8,775 bases of DNA, from the NCBI RefSeq assembly GCF_004138495.1, contig NZ_ML142867.1, forward strand, positions 106,845 to 115,619. Direction: 5' to 3'. The position numbers and the translations under genes are program-made. Within the stretch, counting starts at the first letter, position 1; the number at the start of each line of letters is the position of its first letter. Of this stretch, positions 7,297-8,775 are shown piece by piece. The notes beneath the pieces are model-generated. The model was not told the origin of the DNA. It searched no databases and saw nothing but the letters and a program-made list of their open reading frames with translations. This stretch comes from Phytoactinopolyspora endophytica. GTDB lineage: Bacteria > Actinomycetota > Actinomycetes > Jiangellales > Jiangellaceae.

Positions 7297-7378
7297 GGCC
7301 CCTTTCTCTTCTCTCTTCGGCAACAATACGGCCGATCGGGCACCAGGCACGCTCTTGGATACGCTCGGCCCACGAACA

Positions 7379-7400
7379 ATTGGCCAGGTGGCTTGACCAA
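7379..7400. promoter_or_regulatory. Putative GntR-family operator upstream of gntR
   Basis: On the - strand the element starts TTGGTCAAGCC and ends TGGCCAAT: half sites TTGGTC and GGCCAA, 9 bp apart. It matches the site at 6451-6472 at 18 of 22 positions, with the half sites identical and all four differences in the spacer. It lies 82 bp upstream of the gntR start codon. I could not pick out a convincing -35/-10 pair for gntR around it, so whether it covers the promoter is unknown. Probable role: autoregulation by the GntR protein. Confidence 0.5.
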
Positions 7401-7405
7401 AATTG

Positions 7406-7717
7406 CTACCCGTGTCCTCGCTCCCTGAGGATGTACGCCAGGCCGAGCACCTGCTGCAGCTCCTTGAGTAGCGTGATCATCTGCGCCTGGATGGACACGT
7501 CCAATGCAGACACGTCCTCGTCGAGGATGAGGAGCGCCGGCTCTGAGGCCGGGGCCCGTGCGATGGAGACGCGCCGGCGCTGCCCGCCGGACAACCGCAC
7601 CGGGTACACGTGCGCGTAGCTGCTCGGCAACCCGGCCTGCCCGAGCAGTTCCGCGACGCGACGCGGCCGTTCCCGGGGCGTCACCATGCCCTTGTGTACT
7701 CGTTGGGCGAGCATCAC
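7406..7717 (-). pseudogene. Relic of an oligopeptide/dipeptide-type ABC transporter ATPase
   Basis: A 103-codon frame carries the middle of an OppF/DppF-type nucleotide-binding protein: RVHKGM, RRVAELLGQAGLPSSYAHVYP, the ABC signature LSGGQRRRVSIARA, Walker B LLILDEDVSALDVSIQAQ, and LLKELQQVLGLAYI. It then stops being recognisable where LFIAHDL and the switch histidine should follow (near 7433). No Walker A lies upstream: the frame continues for only 14 codons before a TAG at 7760-7762. The usual LDEP is LDED. At about a third of the normal 320 residues, lacking Walker A and the H-loop, it cannot be a working ATPase. Its class (peptide-type) does not match the CUT1 sugar permeases next door, so it is more likely debris of another transporter than a broken part of this one. 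The region 7297-7405 between it and gntR holds only regulatory sequence. Confidence 0.75.
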
Positions 7718-7758
7718 CTTCGGTAGATGTTGAGCAACCAGGGGAACACCGATCCCGT

Positions 7759-8688
7759 CTATTTCACGCCTCCCGCGCCGAGGCCCTGGATGATGTGCTT
7801 CTGCGCGAGCAGATAGAAGATGACGACAGGAACGATCGATATCGCCGTCGCGGCCAGCAGGACCTGCTGCTGTGGGGTTTCGACCGACACGAAACTCATC
7901 AGGCCCCTTTGCACTGGCATCAGCGAGTCGCTGTCGAACAGCACCAGCGCCATGAGGTACTCATTCCAGACCTGAAGTCCTTGAATCACGGCAACGGCGG
8001 CCAGGCCCGGCCTTGCAAGGGGAAGAATCACGCTCACGAACGTCCGGATTGCCGATGCTCCGTCGATCGACGCTGCCTCCTCCAACTCCGGGGCCAAGCT
8101 CACGAAGAAGCTGCGCATAATGAGCGTTGACATCGGTATTCCGGCGGTGACCAGGATGAAGATGTATCCGAGACGGCTGTCAGTCAGTCCGAATGAGAGC
8201 AGCAGTTTATACTGCGTAATGAACATCGCCGGCGCAGGAATTACCATCACGGCCAGGATCAGGACGGTGAAAAACGCCTTGCCGCTGAAGTCAATCCGGG
8301 CGAGCGCGTAACCAGCAAGACTCGCGACGGCTAGGATCAACGCGATACTGGTCAGGGTATAAAAGAGGCTGTTTCCCAAGTAAACGGCGAGATTTCCGTC
8401 TACCCAGCCAGTGACGTAGTTCGTCCACTGCGGCGCCTGGGGAAAGAATTGCTCCCCGCTGTACAACTCCTCGCCGGTCTGCAACGATCCGGACAGCAGC
8501 CAGATGATCGGGAACATCGCGATAAGCGTCGCCGTCCCGAGTAGCCCGTACAGGCCTACATTTGCCGGCGTGATCCGGCGTCTCCGGTCCGGCCTACCGC
8601 CCCCCGGCTGCCGTACCGAATCCCCAGAGTGCGTGTGAGTTGCCCGCGATGCCATCCCAGCCAATCCTCGGGTTTGCCTATCGTTCAT
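7759..8688 (-). CDS. Carbohydrate ABC transporter permease, MalG type (CUT1)
   Basis: Inner-membrane permease of a sugar ABC importer, 309 aa. The hydrophilic, Arg-rich N-terminus (1-40) precedes six likely membrane segments at about 44-67, 105-129, 136-158, 172-192, 226-252 and 276-296. The cytoplasmic EAA loop that docks the ATPase is EEAASIDGASAIRTFVSVILPLARPG (203-228). The C-terminus GLGAGGVK is typical of MalG-like proteins, and MFPIIWLLSGSLQ (58-70) and NSLFYTL (106-112) are familiar CUT1 stretches. The ATG overlaps the stop of the preceding permease (ATGA), and GGAAGG lies about 11 bp ahead, implying translational coupling. No sugar-ABC ATPase is present; CUT1 systems in Actinobacteria often share an MsiK/MsmX-type ATPase encoded elsewhere. 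The binding protein should lie beyond the right edge. The substrate is not identifiable. Confidence 0.92.
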   Translation of the reverse strand: MNDRQTRGLAGMASRATHTHSGDSVRQPGGGRPDRRRRITPANVGLYGLLGTATLIAMFPIIWLLSGSLQTGEELYSGEQFFPQAPQWTNYVTGWVDGNLAVYLGNSLFYTLTSIALILAVASLAGYALARIDFSGKAFFTVLILAVMVIPAPAMFITQYKLLLSFGLTDSRLGYIFILVTAGIPMSTLIMRSFFVSLAPELEEAASIDGASAIRTFVSVILPLARPGLAAVAVIQGLQVWNEYLMALVLFDSDSLMPVQRGLMSFVSVETPQQQVLLAATAISIVPVVIFYLLAQKHIIQGLGAGGVK

Positions 8689-8775
8689 CGACGCAACCGC
8701 CTTCCAGCAACCGCTAGCTGTACCAGCGCCAAGACGACGAGGGCTCCGCCGAACAGCACGGACATCGCGGCAGCG
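8685..8775 (-). CDS. C-terminal end of a sugar ABC transporter permease, MalF type (partial)
   Basis: Only the last 29 codons are in the window: AAAMSVLFGGALVVLALVQL followed by AVAGRRLRR and TGA. This is one membrane helix followed by a short basic cytoplasmic tail, as at the end of MalF/UgpA-type CUT1 permeases. The TGA shares four bases (ATGA) with the start of the MalG-type permease, the usual arrangement for paired CUT1 permeases. The call rests on the position and on the helix-plus-basic-tail pattern, as the segment is too short for family motifs. Confidence 0.75.
   Translation of the reverse strand, partial: AAAMSVLFGGALVVLALVQLAVAGRRLRR

Noticed and set aside
7297..7758. Possible insertion sequence explaining the ABC ATPase relic
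   Set aside because: I see no transposase fragment, terminal inverted repeats or target-site duplication at the edges of the relic.
1..8775. CRISPR array, tRNA, rRNA, riboswitch or defence system
   Set aside because: No repeat-spacer periodicity, no tRNA-like cloverleaf and no defence-type domains were seen; the gaps between genes are mostly under 90 bp.

Overview
The window looks like a carbohydrate-catabolism locus from a high-GC Gram-positive bacterium (Actinomycetota). The base composition is GC-rich, GTG starts are used, there is an actinobacterial-style lipoprotein with an LTGC lipobox, and the protein sequences read as actinobacterial. I cannot name the genus from sequence alone.

Layout. 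Bases 1-1029 carry, on the + strand, the only gene pointing right: an SMP-30/gluconolactonase-like lipoprotein whose start lies before the window. All other genes lie on the - strand. Read in the direction of transcription, from the right edge: the tail of a MalF-type sugar permease (8685-8775); its overlapping partner, a MalG-type permease (7759-8688); a 5'- and 3'-truncated relic of an oligopeptide-type ABC ATPase (7406-7717); a GntR/FCD repressor-type regulator (6523-7296); a tartronate semialdehyde reductase (5546-6433); a cytoplasmic GHL6/beta-galactosidase-trimerisation-type glycoside hydrolase-like protein (3350-5482); a glycerate kinase (2132-3268); and an SDR dehydrogenase with an extra N-terminal helical domain (1043-2059).

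How they may work together (inference). A CUT1 ABC importer brings in an oligosaccharide or glycoside and the cytoplasmic hydrolase-like protein processes it. The SDR oxidises or reduces a sugar-derived intermediate. Carbon that reaches tartronate semialdehyde is reduced to D-glycerate and phosphorylated into glycolysis. The enzyme that makes tartronate semialdehyde (glyoxylate carboligase, a keto-deoxy-aldarate aldolase or hydroxypyruvate isomerase) is not in the window, so the substrate is open.

Regulation. A 22-bp imperfect dyad occurs twice with 18 of 22 identities: once upstream of the gntR gene and once between gntR and the reductase gene. The second copy sits over the predicted transcription start of a good sigma-70-type promoter (TTGACA-N18-TAGAGT) and just above a strong ribosome binding site. 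This is a clear candidate operator pair for the neighbouring GntR protein, controlling itself and the catabolic operon.
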